From IMG/VR virus record IMGVR_UViG_3300028871_000015, positions 1 to 61,772 of that record: a DNA stretch of 61,772 bases; one strand, 5' to 3'. Below the pieces are notes generated by a model. That model saw only the letters and a program-made list of their open reading frames with translations, did no database searches and was not told the origin of the DNA. The DNA is from a virus. How positions within the stretch are numbered: position 1 is the first letter of the stretch; every line of letters starts with the position of its first letter. Positions 41,013 to 48,847 of the stretch are shown piece by piece. A program made the translations under genes and the position numbers.

Positions 41013-41391
41013 GTGTAGTGTATCCTACCAACCGGCCAGTGTTCTTCTCGACCTGCACAGCACGGTCATCGTACAGCTCAAGCATCCCATAGTCTTTCGT
41101 GCAAGTGACTTCGAGCGTGTACCCGATGTGTAGGGCACACCACTCCTCGATAGCCTTGCGTGCGCGGCGGGCGTCTAGGTTGCGCTTGTGGAACTCTTTC
41201 TCGCTCACGTTGTCGGTGAGAGAGGGAGCGTACACGCGGGCCGTCATGATCTTTACCTGAAACCCGAACCTCAACCATGACTTGACACGCTCAACCATCA
41301 GTGGTATAGGTTCACCGATGTGTGTAGGACTAACAAACGTCTCATAGCGTGCCAAGGTGCCGTCCAAGTCTACCCCAATCCAAGGTCTCAT
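40999..41391 (-). CDS. HAD-superfamily phosphatase-like protein (130 aa)
   Basis: The nucleophile motif GVDLDGTLARY lies at residues 6-16, followed by motif II IMTARV and a distal L-E-L-Y-D-D-R-A acidic motif. The protein is short and without a cap domain, like phage 5'/3'-nucleotidases or polynucleotide phosphatases. Two RNA ligases are encoded nearby, so end-healing of RNA is a possible role. Junctions overlap on both sides. Confidence 0.75.
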   Translation of the reverse strand: MRPWIGVDLDGTLARYETFVSPTHIGEPIPLMVERVKSWLRFGFQVKIMTARVYAPSLTDNVSEKEFHKRNLDARRARKAIEEWCALHIGYTLEVTCTKDYGMLELYDDRAVQVEKNTGRLVGYTTRATT

Positions 41392-42029
41392 TACAGTTTT
41401 GCCTCCAAGATACCTTCCGGTACCTGTTGAATCGCCAACTCGACTTTCTCCGGTCCTGTGAAGAGTAACGTGGCCACTTGTACATCCGGGTGAGTCGGTT
41501 CGAAAGGATGAACGTACTCCTCGTTAGGGAACAGCTCATCGACCCTCTGCTTGAACCCAGCGGTGTGAAGGAGATGGTATTTGTAGATGTCACTCGAAAG
41601 ATTTTGCACAATCTTGCGATCTAGCTTCTGTACGAACTCATTGCCGGGGATGACCTTGCTGCGTGCGTCTTCCAGCTCAGTGCGTAGTTCGCACAACCGG
41701 GCCGTATCGATTACGTTCTGGAGCTTCCAGTCTCTCAGCTCTTGCCGCAGGCGGCCTGAATCCGAGTCCCACATATCGTAGACGTTCTCTACCTTGCGCT
41801 CATAGGCATCCTGCCGTACGAGGTAGCCTTCGTACACTCCACCGAAGGAGGCCAGCGCAACCGCTATCGCCGCGATTGTGATAGGGTGACTGCCCGTGTA
41901 ATTAGTCAGGAGCACCATAGGCACGCCGAGTCCTACTAGGCCCAACAATGTGTGTGTGATCTGATCCCTAAGCTCATCCGAAGGATGGAGCCTTATCAAA
42001 CGTGTCTTCAATTCCTGAATCAACTTCAT
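41391..42029 (-). CDS. Membrane protein with two TM helices and cytoplasmic domain (212 aa)
   Basis: The ATG at 42029 has GAGGAAG upstream and is preferred over one 15 bp earlier. Two TM helices at about 25-42 and 49-67 form a hairpin, followed by about 145 charged residues including a heptad-rich part. The topology recalls phage inner-membrane proteins that block superinfection or lysis timing, but the function is unknown. Confidence 0.55.
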   Translation of the reverse strand: MKLIQELKTRLIRLHPSDELRDQITHTLLGLVGLGVPMVLLTNYTGSHPITIAAIAVALASFGGVYEGYLVRQDAYERKVENVYDMWDSDSGRLRQELRDWKLQNVIDTARLCELRTELEDARSKVIPGNEFVQKLDRKIVQNLSSDIYKYHLLHTAGFKQRVDELFPNEEYVHPFEPTHPDVQVATLLFTGPEKVELAIQQVPEGILEAKL

Positions 42030-42741
42030 TTTGTTCTTCCTCATCTGCTACGCCCAGCAGCAACGCATGTTGGTTGGCGGGGTCATTCAGGTAGTCGGCG
42101 GCCATCTTCTCCGCAGCAGACCCATCTGAGATGTCGTAACTCATGCCCTCGTCGTCCTTACCAGCGGACCCGGCATTTGCCTTCACTAAATCCAACGCGG
42201 GCTTCCATGTGTTGTCGAAAGCACTGCGCGTCATCTGAAGATTGACCCACGTCAGGTCGTTGGCACCGACGAACCCTTTGAGAGTTCGCACGTGTCGCTT
42301 CAGGTCTTCAAGATCGATGTAGTCCCCTGTGGCTTCATCCTTCACCATAAAAGCTTTGATGAACTCCGTCATAGGGGTGTGAGCGTTGGTCACCGGGTTC
42401 ACGTAATCGACAGCCGGGTCGAGAGATGTGATCTCTCGCAGCCGTGCGATGCCCAGTGGCTCGTACTCGATACGCGGTATGCCCATCACGTTCATGATCT
42501 TCGCCATGCGCGTTAGGTACTGGACCTTGCGAGGCTTGATCTTCAGAGTCTTAGTGAACTCCTGAAACGTGTTGAACGGTGCGTAGAAGCCCTTCGACTC
42601 GATCTTGGCACAAAGCTCAGCAATGTCGAAGTTGCTTGTGTTGACGCTATTGATGACCTTCTCTAAGGCGGCCCGTGTTGCAGCCGCCTCTCCTGCCACT
42701 ACCGCCCCGACGATTACTGTAGGAGCCAAAGGCTTGCTCAT
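41974..42741 (-). CDS. Hypothetical protein, possibly DNA-binding (255 aa)
   Basis: An Ala-rich N-terminus is followed by F-D-I-A-E-L-C-A-K-I, F-Q-E-F-T-K-T-L-K-I, and RKVQYLTRMAKIMNVMGIPR, which resembles a helix-turn-helix arrangement. The C-terminal about 60 residues are acidic. Helical regulators of this sort occur near phage replication genes. The family is not identified. Confidence 0.5.
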   Translation of the reverse strand: MSKPLAPTVIVGAVVAGEAAATRAALEKVINSVNTSNFDIAELCAKIESKGFYAPFNTFQEFTKTLKIKPRKVQYLTRMAKIMNVMGIPRIEYEPLGIARLREITSLDPAVDYVNPVTNAHTPMTEFIKAFMVKDEATGDYIDLEDLKRHVRTLKGFVGANDLTWVNLQMTRSAFDNTWKPALDLVKANAGSAGKDDEGMSYDISDGSAAEKMAADYLNDPANQHALLLGVADEEEQNEVDSGIEDTFDKAPSFG

Positions 42742-43025
42742 TTGACCTTCTTCGTTACCTTCTTGCGTACCGGCTTCGGCTTAGCGAACGTCAGTTCTAA
42801 CGTTGCTTCCAAGTCTTGCAGCGCAGCTATTGCGCGTTTGATCTTTGCCAGCCCGGACTTCTTGTAGAAGTACCATGTGATCTTGTCCTCGCAGTCAGCC
42901 AGTTGCATCATGCCGTAAGGATCACGAGAGCCTTCTATGACCTTGTAGTTGATCGTAGAGTCACAGTGCAACGGATCAAGGTACGTGGATGAAGCTGCTA
43001 CTAGTTTGCGAGTACGAGTCGCCAT
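42738..43025 (-). CDS. Small basic protein, unknown (95 aa)
   Basis: The protein contains D-P-Y-G-M-M-Q-L-A-D-C-E-D-K-I-T and K-I-K-R-A-I-A-A-L-Q-D-L-E, and ends with a Lys-rich tail (KPKPVRKKVTKKVK). Nucleic-acid binding is possible. Its stop overlaps the next start. Confidence 0.5.
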   Translation of the reverse strand: MATRTRKLVAASSTYLDPLHCDSTINYKVIEGSRDPYGMMQLADCEDKITWYFYKKSGLAKIKRAIAALQDLEATLELTFAKPKPVRKKVTKKVK

Positions 43026-43027
43026 AG

Positions 43028-43555
43028 TTATCCCTTTACTGGAAGCACCACTGGTTTGAGTTGGCGGGACTGGGGGGTAGCAGCACCAGAAACAGAACCC
43101 TGAGGTTGCGCCGTCGCCGCCTGTTCCTGCGCAGCTCTCATCGCCTCGAACGCTCTGATCTTATCCTCAGTCTCCTTGCGGTGAATGAGGAATGCAATCT
43201 GATCCCAATTGTTCTGATACGGGATGGCCTTGTCGTCGATGTAGAAGTCCGCGCTCGGCTTGCCTTTGGACCCATCGTCGATGTGATCGAACGGGATGTC
43301 GTTGGCCTTCAGGAAGTCAACCATCGCCTTCACTTGCTTACGCTCAAGCACTGGCTGCGCCGGGTCTCCGCCATAGATGTCGTAGTCCCAGTGGCAGCTA
43401 CGGCAAGACCAGATGATGATCTCGTAGCCCAAGGCTTTGAAAATATCCAACGCGGCCTTCGCACCCGGTTTTACTGCGCCAATCTCGGGGTACGCATGGT
43501 CACACAATGTACCGTCGAAGTCAACGGCGATACGCTTCGGTGCTTTGTTAGGCAT
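43028..43555 (-). CDS. HAD-superfamily phosphatase (175 aa)
   Basis: The motifs IAVDFDGTLCDHAYPEIG, IIIWSCRSC and FYIDDKAI are HAD motifs I, II and IV, with the likely nucleophile and acid Asp residues in D-F-D-G-T. The C-terminal about 35 residues are Gln/Ala-rich and probably flexible. It directly follows the T4-type RNA ligase gene, so it may supply the phosphatase step in RNA repair, as T4 Pnkp does. This is inference. Confidence 0.8.
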   Translation of the reverse strand: MPNKAPKRIAVDFDGTLCDHAYPEIGAVKPGAKAALDIFKALGYEIIIWSCRSCHWDYDIYGGDPAQPVLERKQVKAMVDFLKANDIPFDHIDDGSKGKPSADFYIDDKAIPYQNNWDQIAFLIHRKETEDKIRAFEAMRAAQEQAATAQPQGSVSGAATPQSRQLKPVVLPVKG

Positions 43556-44729
43556 AACTCTCCTCTTCCATCACCAGCTTGACGCCGTTGTTGTCGTCAT
43601 CATCTGGGTCACCCATAACGGGCCGGTTCAACTCTTCACGGTACTCGTCGCGCACCATCTTCCACGCAGCCTGCGACGGGTCTTTGCCATCGTAGGCCAT
43701 GAAGCAGAGGCCAGAGTACTTGCCGTCCTTCTCGGTTAGGAAGAACTCAGCAACAGACTTGCGACTCTCGTAGTTGCGGATAAGCGCATTGTCTACGATC
43801 TTCTTGGTCTGAAGCATGATGCCAGCGTACGCAGTGGTGAAGGTCTTCTGCCACTCCTCAACGAAGCTCACAAGCTCCGGTCGGCCAGCATCCTTCGTCC
43901 ATGTCTCGATGATATCGTAGTCCCCGTTCGTCAGCGCCTCAAGGATGTTCTTCGGGGTCGCCGCGTGAACAATCTTCTGGAGCTTCAGGAAGGTCTCATG
44001 CTTCACCTTGATCTTCAAAGGCGGAAGGTTGGGCCGCCAGTACGACAGCACGTAGCCCTCCGTGTTCGGTCGATCCTCTACTAGAACCGTGCTCACCGTC
44101 TTAGCAAAAATCTCGACGGTCTTTAGTCCGTTCAGGAATGCGTAGTGGTACAGCTCGTTGTAGCTAATCTCTTCGCCGGTCTCGTTGTTGATGAGCGCCA
44201 GTAAGACTAGTTGATCTTCGATCTCGTAATGAACCACGTGGCGTTGAACTGCCTGCGCGATCATCTCAAAGACTGGTGTGTAGCCCGCAGGCCACTGGTG
44301 GTTCTTGCAGTGCTTACTGAACCAGTACGTCGCCCACTTGGAGTGGTCAGACGTGAATGATCCTTTGGACGCGACACCGAAGAACGTATCGTTCCCTACC
44401 TTGTACTCGTAGAAGATACCGAGTGACCCATCCAGCTTCTCGAAGACAGCAGGGTGTTGGTCCGGCAGATTGGTGAACAGAGTCTCAGGCCGGTCCAGCG
44501 TGTCGATGTTGAAGAACTTCTCGAACGGACGAGAGATGATGACACCCTTGTCGTCCACGATGAGACCACGGCACTTGATGGTGATGTCGTCCCAGACGTT
44601 ATCAAAGGTCGCCTGCTTGCTATAGCAGAGGATCGACAACGGAAGCTCAGGGTGAGCGCGACGGGTAACTAGACCCTCCGCGATATACTGCTCAAGCTTG
44701 TCTACGTCGAGGTAGTCTTTTAGCAACAT
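43548..44729 (-). CDS. RNA ligase, T4 Rnl1-like (393 aa)
   Basis: The adenylation site is K98 in FEKLDGSLGIFY, close to the position of K99 in T4 RNA ligase 1. Upstream are IKCRGLIVDDKG and R-P-F-E-K-F-F-N-I, and downstream are TEGYVLSYW and LKIKVKHETFLKLQKI, all typical of Rnl1. Such ligases repair tRNAs cut by host anticodon nucleases. The ATG at 44729 overlaps the upstream stop (TAATG) with GGAG upstream. Confidence 0.9.
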   Translation of the reverse strand: MLLKDYLDVDKLEQYIAEGLVTRRAHPELPLSILCYSKQATFDNVWDDITIKCRGLIVDDKGVIISRPFEKFFNIDTLDRPETLFTNLPDQHPAVFEKLDGSLGIFYEYKVGNDTFFGVASKGSFTSDHSKWATYWFSKHCKNHQWPAGYTPVFEMIAQAVQRHVVHYEIEDQLVLLALINNETGEEISYNELYHYAFLNGLKTVEIFAKTVSTVLVEDRPNTEGYVLSYWRPNLPPLKIKVKHETFLKLQKIVHAATPKNILEALTNGDYDIIETWTKDAGRPELVSFVEEWQKTFTTAYAGIMLQTKKIVDNALIRNYESRKSVAEFFLTEKDGKYSGLCFMAYDGKDPSQAAWKMVRDEYREELNRPVMGDPDDDDNNGVKLVMEEESYA

Positions 44730-45160
44730 TACTTCAGCTCCTTGGTCCACACACTACTGGTTATCTTGCGCCCCATTGCAGCAGCGGCCTTCTCCATCGG
44801 CTCGTTACCGTGAACGACTAGACCACAGACCTTCTTGCCGCCGTGCTTCAAAGTCGCTTTCTCAAACTTCTTCCACATGGCCTTGTAGATACCACGCCCG
44901 CGATACGCCTTGTTGACCCAGCCGAGTTGAACCCAGCCTGAATCGTCATCCTCATCGAAGAAGTACTGGAGGATTCCAACTACCTTACCCTTGTCTTCCA
45001 CGTAGAAGCACGCCTGATCCCCACGGATGGGTGACCACATACCGCCTACTGCACCGATCTCGATCATATCTGGCACAGCTTCAAGAAACGCAGTCTTGAT
45101 GACCTGCGTGTTCTTGGCTGCGTCAATGTGCTTCACGACGATCTTCTTTTTCTTCGCCAT
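44729..45160 (-). CDS. GNAT-family acetyltransferase (143 aa)
   Basis: The acetyl-CoA loop is Y-R-G-R-G-I-Y at about 86-92, preceded by W-V-Q-L-G-W-V and followed by the expected helix. The chosen ATG has GAGGAACTA upstream, right beside the 3' end of tRNA-Tyr; the longer frame would run into the tRNA. The target is unknown. It ends overlapping the RNA ligase start. Confidence 0.75.
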   Translation of the reverse strand: MAKKKKIVVKHIDAAKNTQVIKTAFLEAVPDMIEIGAVGGMWSPIRGDQACFYVEDKGKVVGILQYFFDEDDDSGWVQLGWVNKAYRGRGIYKAMWKKFEKATLKHGGKKVCGLVVHGNEPMEKAAAAMGRKITSSVWTKELK

Positions 45161-45169
45161 TAGTTCCTC

Positions 45170-45262
45170 TGGTGGGGCCGGATGGATTCGAACCACCGAT
45201 GTTTACCACTTGGGTACCGGCTTTACAGGCCGGTATCTTCAACCACTCGATTACACGTCCCC
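45170..45262 (-). tRNA. tRNA-Tyr (anticodon GTA), class II
   Basis: The minus strand has acceptor GGGGACG/CGGCCCC (one A-G mismatch), anticodon stem CCGGC/GCCGG with loop CTGTAAA giving anticodon GTA, a long variable arm as expected for tRNA-Tyr, and T-arm GGTGG/CCATC with loop TTCGAAT. Discriminator A and encoded CCA follow. The gene lies 10 bp before a GNAT gene and 6 bp after a preceding CDS. Confidence 0.9.
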
Positions 45263-45268
45263 AGTAGA

Positions 45269-46171
45269 TTAGAAGGTGATGTCGCCGTTTGCTTCCTCGA
45301 CATACTCTGCATCGAGGATGGTAGAGGTGGTCGCGGTTACAGCGGAGTCGATGTCAGTCTGGGTGGAGGCCACAGCCTGCTTCGTCTCACCTTCAAGAGC
45401 CTGCTGCTCGAACTGTAACGCACGCGCAGTCTGCTGCTCTTGGAACTTTTCAAACACTACACCGAAGGCCGCCTGCTCATCAGCGGTACTCGCCTGAAAG
45501 TCATCGAACTCCAGAATGTAGTAAGCGTACTTTCCGTCCTGCACCTTCTTCGTACTGATACGGAAGTTCACGTCGTAGATGTTGGGGTTGATCTTCTTGG
45601 CTGCCGCGATCATCGCCAGCTTACGCGCAAGGTTCTTCATACCCTTCTCAAACGGCTGCTTGCTCTTCGAACGAATGTACAGTTGCAGAGGCATCTGGTA
45701 CACAGTGTCGATCAGTGTGGCGTAGTAGAACGCATCACAAGGAGGGATGTCGTCCTTGGTCGTGGGAATGTTCTTGTCTTTCTTCGCACGGAAGGCCGAC
45801 CAGTCCTGCTTGGGACAAGTCTTACAGGTCATCGCCTGAGGGTACTTCGCACGCTTGTCTGGCTCAATCATGTCGAGCGAGAAGCAATGCAGGTTCTCGG
45901 GTATACGGTTCAGCTCACCGACATTGCCGACGTAGTAAGAACGTCGTTCCTGCGGCTCTGCGAGGAGGGTTACGCGCATCGTCTCGAACTCGTCACCGGT
46001 CTCTGGGATGATAAGGTTGCCCTTCTTCCCATCGCCTTGACTAGACGGCTGCACTATGCTAAGGGTTGCGGGCTTGAGGTCAAACAGCTTGCTCTTCCCG
46101 AAGAACTGCGCCCCGGTGGGTACGCTAAGGGCCGCAGACTCCTGCCCTACAATCGCTAACTCGTTGCTCAA
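45269..46171 (-). CDS. Conserved-type phage protein with Cys cluster, possibly ssDNA-binding (300 aa)
   Basis: The protein opens MSNELAIVGQESAALSVPTG and carries a zinc-like cluster M-T-C-K-T-C-P-K and P-P-C-D-A-F-Y-Y. A beta-rich core includes LQLYIRSKSKQPFEKGMKNL and an acidic C-terminus follows. The layout (OB-like core plus acidic tail) suggests a phage single-strand binding or recombination accessory protein. It is located near a RecB-type nuclease and has its own promoter. The family name is not certain. Confidence 0.55.
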   Translation of the reverse strand: MSNELAIVGQESAALSVPTGAQFFGKSKLFDLKPATLSIVQPSSQGDGKKGNLIIPETGDEFETMRVTLLAEPQERRSYYVGNVGELNRIPENLHCFSLDMIEPDKRAKYPQAMTCKTCPKQDWSAFRAKKDKNIPTTKDDIPPCDAFYYATLIDTVYQMPLQLYIRSKSKQPFEKGMKNLARKLAMIAAAKKINPNIYDVNFRISTKKVQDGKYAYYILEFDDFQASTADEQAAFGVVFEKFQEQQTARALQFEQQALEGETKQAVASTQTDIDSAVTATTSTILDAEYVEEANGDITF

Positions 46172-46236
46172 ATGAATCCTTGGTGCCTACTTCTTGGAAG
46201 CCCTACGGTGTTCTGTGCTCCCTCACTTCACTTACT

Positions 46237-46265
46237 AATGTAACACGTATCTATACGTTTGTCAA
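46237..46265 (-). promoter_or_regulatory. Sigma-70-type promoter TTGACA-17-TACATT
   Basis: TTGACA (46265-46260) and TACATT (46242-46237) on the minus strand are 17 bp apart and lie at the end of the upstream gene, about 65 bp before the ATG at 46171. It should drive the 300-residue protein, tRNA-Tyr, GNAT and RNA-ligase genes. Confidence 0.75.
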
Positions 46266-46565
46266 ATCCGCGTGCAACGGTTGATACATGAAGAACTGAA
46301 CCTTTTTAGACTCATCGACCGGTGGTAGGTCGCGCAACTCTGATACTCTCATGAAGGGTGTCTGCGCCTTCAGGTTGGCAATGAACTTCTTGTTGTAGTA
46401 GATTGCCGTGAGCGCCTGTGGGTTGCTCAAGTTGCTGGCAGGAGAATAACCTCCTGTGACCGCTTTGACCACAGGGTTAGCAACGAATATGCTAGGAAGC
46501 ACCGGCATGATTACCGGGGCCGCCGCCCATGCTGCAATGCCTTTTAGAAAGCCACGTCTATTCAT
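46251..46565 (-). CDS. Tat-signal protein with capsid N-terminus-like segment (104 aa)
   Basis: Residues 1-24 carry a twin-arginine signal (MNRRGFLKGIAAWAAAPVIM). The rest (NPQALTAIYYNKKFIANLKA, then TPFMRVSELRDLPPVDESKK, V-Q-F-F-M-Y-Q-P-L) resembles the N-terminal arm of tailed-phage major capsid proteins, which normally continue for about 250 more residues. The protein stops shortly after. It is thus either a truncated capsid relative given an export signal or an unrelated Tat substrate. It sits in the early arm, far from head genes. Confidence 0.55.
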   Translation of the reverse strand: MNRRGFLKGIAAWAAAPVIMPVLPSIFVANPVVKAVTGGYSPASNLSNPQALTAIYYNKKFIANLKAQTPFMRVSELRDLPPVDESKKVQFFMYQPLHADLTNV

Positions 46566-46905
46566 GATGCTCTACGCTCACTGGAGGGATAAAGCGCCGG
46601 GTCACTCCCGGCATCCCAGACCGAACCTCTACCCAGCCCTCAGGCGGGTCTCCGAAGTCTGACTCCCAGAGGTAGTCGGCCCACTGACCAATGGTGGCCT
46701 TCATGACCGACTCAGACACGATCTGATCCATAGCTTGTCGGTAGACTTGTGCAGGCGTGCCGGGGAACCGGAACGGTAGACGAGGGTCGCCTAACGGAAC
46801 CCATGTGAAAAGCGTTGGGTGCCATGACTGGCCCGGTCGCTCCATCAGCACTTCGCCCTGCTCTGGTTCGTAAGGCGGGACTACAGGGTATCGAATCTCA
46901 CTCAC
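46558..46905 (-). CDS. Hypothetical protein (115 aa)
   Basis: The Pro/Trp-rich sequence (YPVVPPYEPEQGEVLMERPG, WADYLWESDFGDPPEGW) gives no recognised domain. Junctions overlap both neighbours, so it belongs to the nuclease operon. Confidence 0.55.
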   Translation of the reverse strand: MSEIRYPVVPPYEPEQGEVLMERPGQSWHPTLFTWVPLGDPRLPFRFPGTPAQVYRQAMDQIVSESVMKATIGQWADYLWESDFGDPPEGWVEVRSGMPGVTRRFIPPVSVEHHE

Positions 46906-48412
46906 TATCGGCTCCCTTCGTCAGGTGGTGCCACGGGTACACATCCAGTTGCCAACACGTCGGACTGTAGCACCTCGGCGCTCCGTGGTTCCCGTCGCAG
47001 GTCACCATTGGTGTCCACGGGTCCGAAGCTACACACGAGGTCAGCTTCTTGCCAGTGCCTATACCACTCGTCGTCGCCCCATTCGTTGAGGCTGGTTTGT
47101 CCTTGCATGGTTCCTCGTCTCTGAACTTCCGGCCCAGCACGTCCATCAGGCTGGCCACGTTCTTAGGTTCGATAAGTTCGCCATCTACGTCGCGCTTGTA
47201 CCCCAGAGCTTTGTAGCTCAGGTCTATCGGATGCTTGGACGCGAACAGATCATTACAGGCTTTGCATCCCTTCCCATCGTTGCAGGTCGGTTTGCGGCTG
47301 CCCTTGTAGTTCTTGAATGCCTTGCATTCGAGCTGTAGGGCCTCTTCCTGCTCTTGCTTCTTCTTTGCCTTGGCCTCGGCCTTCGCCAGTGCCTCCGATT
47401 CGTCCTTGGCCTTCTTAGCGGCTTGCTTCTCCGCTTTGATGGCGTCCCTCAAAGACTGTTTTCGTTCTTGGATGCGGGACTCGATCTTGCGGACTCGACG
47501 AACAAGGTCAAGAGCATCAATAAATCCACCAAAGTCATCCACGAAGTTATGCGATTCAAGGTGCCATGTTTCAAATTCGCCGTCGTCTTTACCCAGTCGG
47601 ATGATCCATCGATCCTCAACCACCTCGCCGGTCTCTTCTTCATAGGCCGCCTCATAAGCCGCTGTCTGTAGCAAGTACTCCAAGTACAGGTAGTTCGATG
47701 TCTTCCAGTCCGCTACCGTCAGCCGGTCCTTGAACGGATGGGGGCAGCATCGCGGGTTGTCGCACGAGTCCACTTCACACAAACCGTCCAGTGTACCGGC
47801 ATACTTGTGCTTGCGACTGTAAATCTTTCGCTCGGTGAATCTCCACCGGACGTTGTGCTTCTGCATCCAGTCGAGCGCGGCCTTGGTTGCGTTCAGCGCC
47901 CGCTCATCGAGCTTGGCACGCTTCCAGCCCATGTGATCCTTCACCGCCTGCGTAAACAATGCGTATGCTTCGGTGTCCATCACCTCGGCAGACTTCAGCT
48001 CCTTCTGCCAAATCTTCAGCTTGATGTACTGCTCGATCCAGTCATGCGCGGAGTGACCGATAGCACCGGCCTCTTCAAGCTTCTCCTTGTGGGCACCCTT
48101 AGCGTCCAAGACCCACTTCTCAAGGTCCGGCACAGGGATGACGTGGCATGGGGGAAAGCCCACTACTGATCCCGGCACATCCTTCAGGAGCTTTTGGGCC
48201 ATCATCTTGCAACCCCACGGCACGAGTGCAGCGGACTTGTCGATGATGTGGCAGACGGTCGTAACACCGTCCTGTGGTTCCAGCTCCCCGGTTTCTGTTT
48301 CAAGCAGGTAGACGTGGGCATCCACATCGTACCTGATAGTCACCTCGCCATTGTAAAACTTATACTCTTCGGTGATGCCACCAAACTGTTTGATGAATCC
48401 TTCTAAAGCCAC
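46898..48412 (-). CDS. RecB/Cas4-type PD-(D/E)XK exonuclease with internal GRKFRDE motif (504 aa)
   Basis: The nuclease core shows SAHDWIEQYI (H123), E194, G-T-L-D209-G, V-A-D235-W-K237-T, and Y-L-L-Q249-T-A-A-Y, the order expected for phage RecB-like exonucleases. An unusual Cys-rich insertion (CDNPRCCPHPF) lies between the conserved Asp and the DWK motif. A long Lys/Glu/Ala coiled coil (about 310-360), two more Cys clusters and the motif GRKFRDE (427-433) follow. The start is GTG at 48412. It probably acts with RecA and the helicases. Confidence 0.8.
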   Translation of the reverse strand: MALEGFIKQFGGITEEYKFYNGEVTIRYDVDAHVYLLETETGELEPQDGVTTVCHIIDKSAALVPWGCKMMAQKLLKDVPGSVVGFPPCHVIPVPDLEKWVLDAKGAHKEKLEEAGAIGHSAHDWIEQYIKLKIWQKELKSAEVMDTEAYALFTQAVKDHMGWKRAKLDERALNATKAALDWMQKHNVRWRFTERKIYSRKHKYAGTLDGLCEVDSCDNPRCCPHPFKDRLTVADWKTSNYLYLEYLLQTAAYEAAYEEETGEVVEDRWIIRLGKDDGEFETWHLESHNFVDDFGGFIDALDLVRRVRKIESRIQERKQSLRDAIKAEKQAAKKAKDESEALAKAEAKAKKKQEQEEALQLECKAFKNYKGSRKPTCNDGKGCKACNDLFASKHPIDLSYKALGYKRDVDGELIEPKNVASLMDVLGRKFRDEEPCKDKPASTNGATTSGIGTGKKLTSCVASDPWTPMVTCDGNHGAPRCYSPTCWQLDVYPWHHLTKGADSE

Positions 48413-48436
48413 TCGTCCCTTACGTCAACTCACCAG

Positions 48437-48643
48437 TTAGATCAATGCCCGCATGGGCACGTTCTCCTCTGGGTGGCTATGGTTCTGTTGCCAGTCCACA
48501 ACCGCTTTCGCGCAACTCACTTTTGAGAAGCCGATGAGACCGTCCTCACCGAAGTAGGTGAAGCCGTCTTGATTCTGCACACATTCTGTTACTATGCCGG
48601 TGGTAGGCTTTGACCTTTTCACCGGCCCTAAGATTGAATCCAT
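48437..48643 (-). CDS. Small protein, unknown (68 aa)
   Basis: The protein reads like a small beta-barrel: SILGPVKRSKPTTGIVTECV, then G-F-T-Y-F-G-E-D-G-L-I-G-F and a helical tail. It resembles cold-shock-like or KOW-like folds in length only. No family is recognised. Confidence 0.5.
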   Translation of the reverse strand: MDSILGPVKRSKPTTGIVTECVQNQDGFTYFGEDGLIGFSKVSCAKAVVDWQQNHSHPEENVPMRALI

Positions 48644-48645
48644 GA

Positions 48646-48846
48646 TTACTCCTCGAACGGGATACCAAACAACACGTGCTCGAACAGCGTGCCAAGGGTC
48701 AGCTCGTGAACGTGGTTGATGACACTCGTGTGCATCTGCTGCTCCACGAAGTACGTGACGACTACCAGACCGGCGAGTATCAGAACCTTGCGAGTCAGGT
48801 AGTGCTGCCAGTGAATCCGAGGTGGCCTTACATGCGGAAAGTGCAT
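48646..48846 (-). CDS. Small membrane protein (66 aa)
   Basis: One TM helix at about 19-34 (RKVLILAGLVVVTYFV) follows a His/Pro/Arg-rich N-terminus. It is encoded directly after the BCS1-like membrane ATPase and might be its partner. No family is recognised. Confidence 0.55.
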   Translation of the reverse strand: MHFPHVRPPRIHWQHYLTRKVLILAGLVVVTYFVEQQMHTSVINHVHELTLGTLFEHVLFGIPFEE

Positions 48847-48847
48847 A

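Noticed and set aside
45440-46159. 239-codon plus-strand open frame
   Set aside because: It is antisense to the 300-residue protein gene, which has a promoter and SD; the plus frame has an Arg/Leu/Val-rich composition typical of shadows.
46905-47108. 67-codon frame nested in the 3' end of the RecB-like gene, with SD GAGGAA before its ATG
   Set aside because: The RecB-like frame is needed to reach the overlap with the next gene and has Cys/His patterning there. The nested frame has no recognisable feature, though ribosome profiling could revive it.
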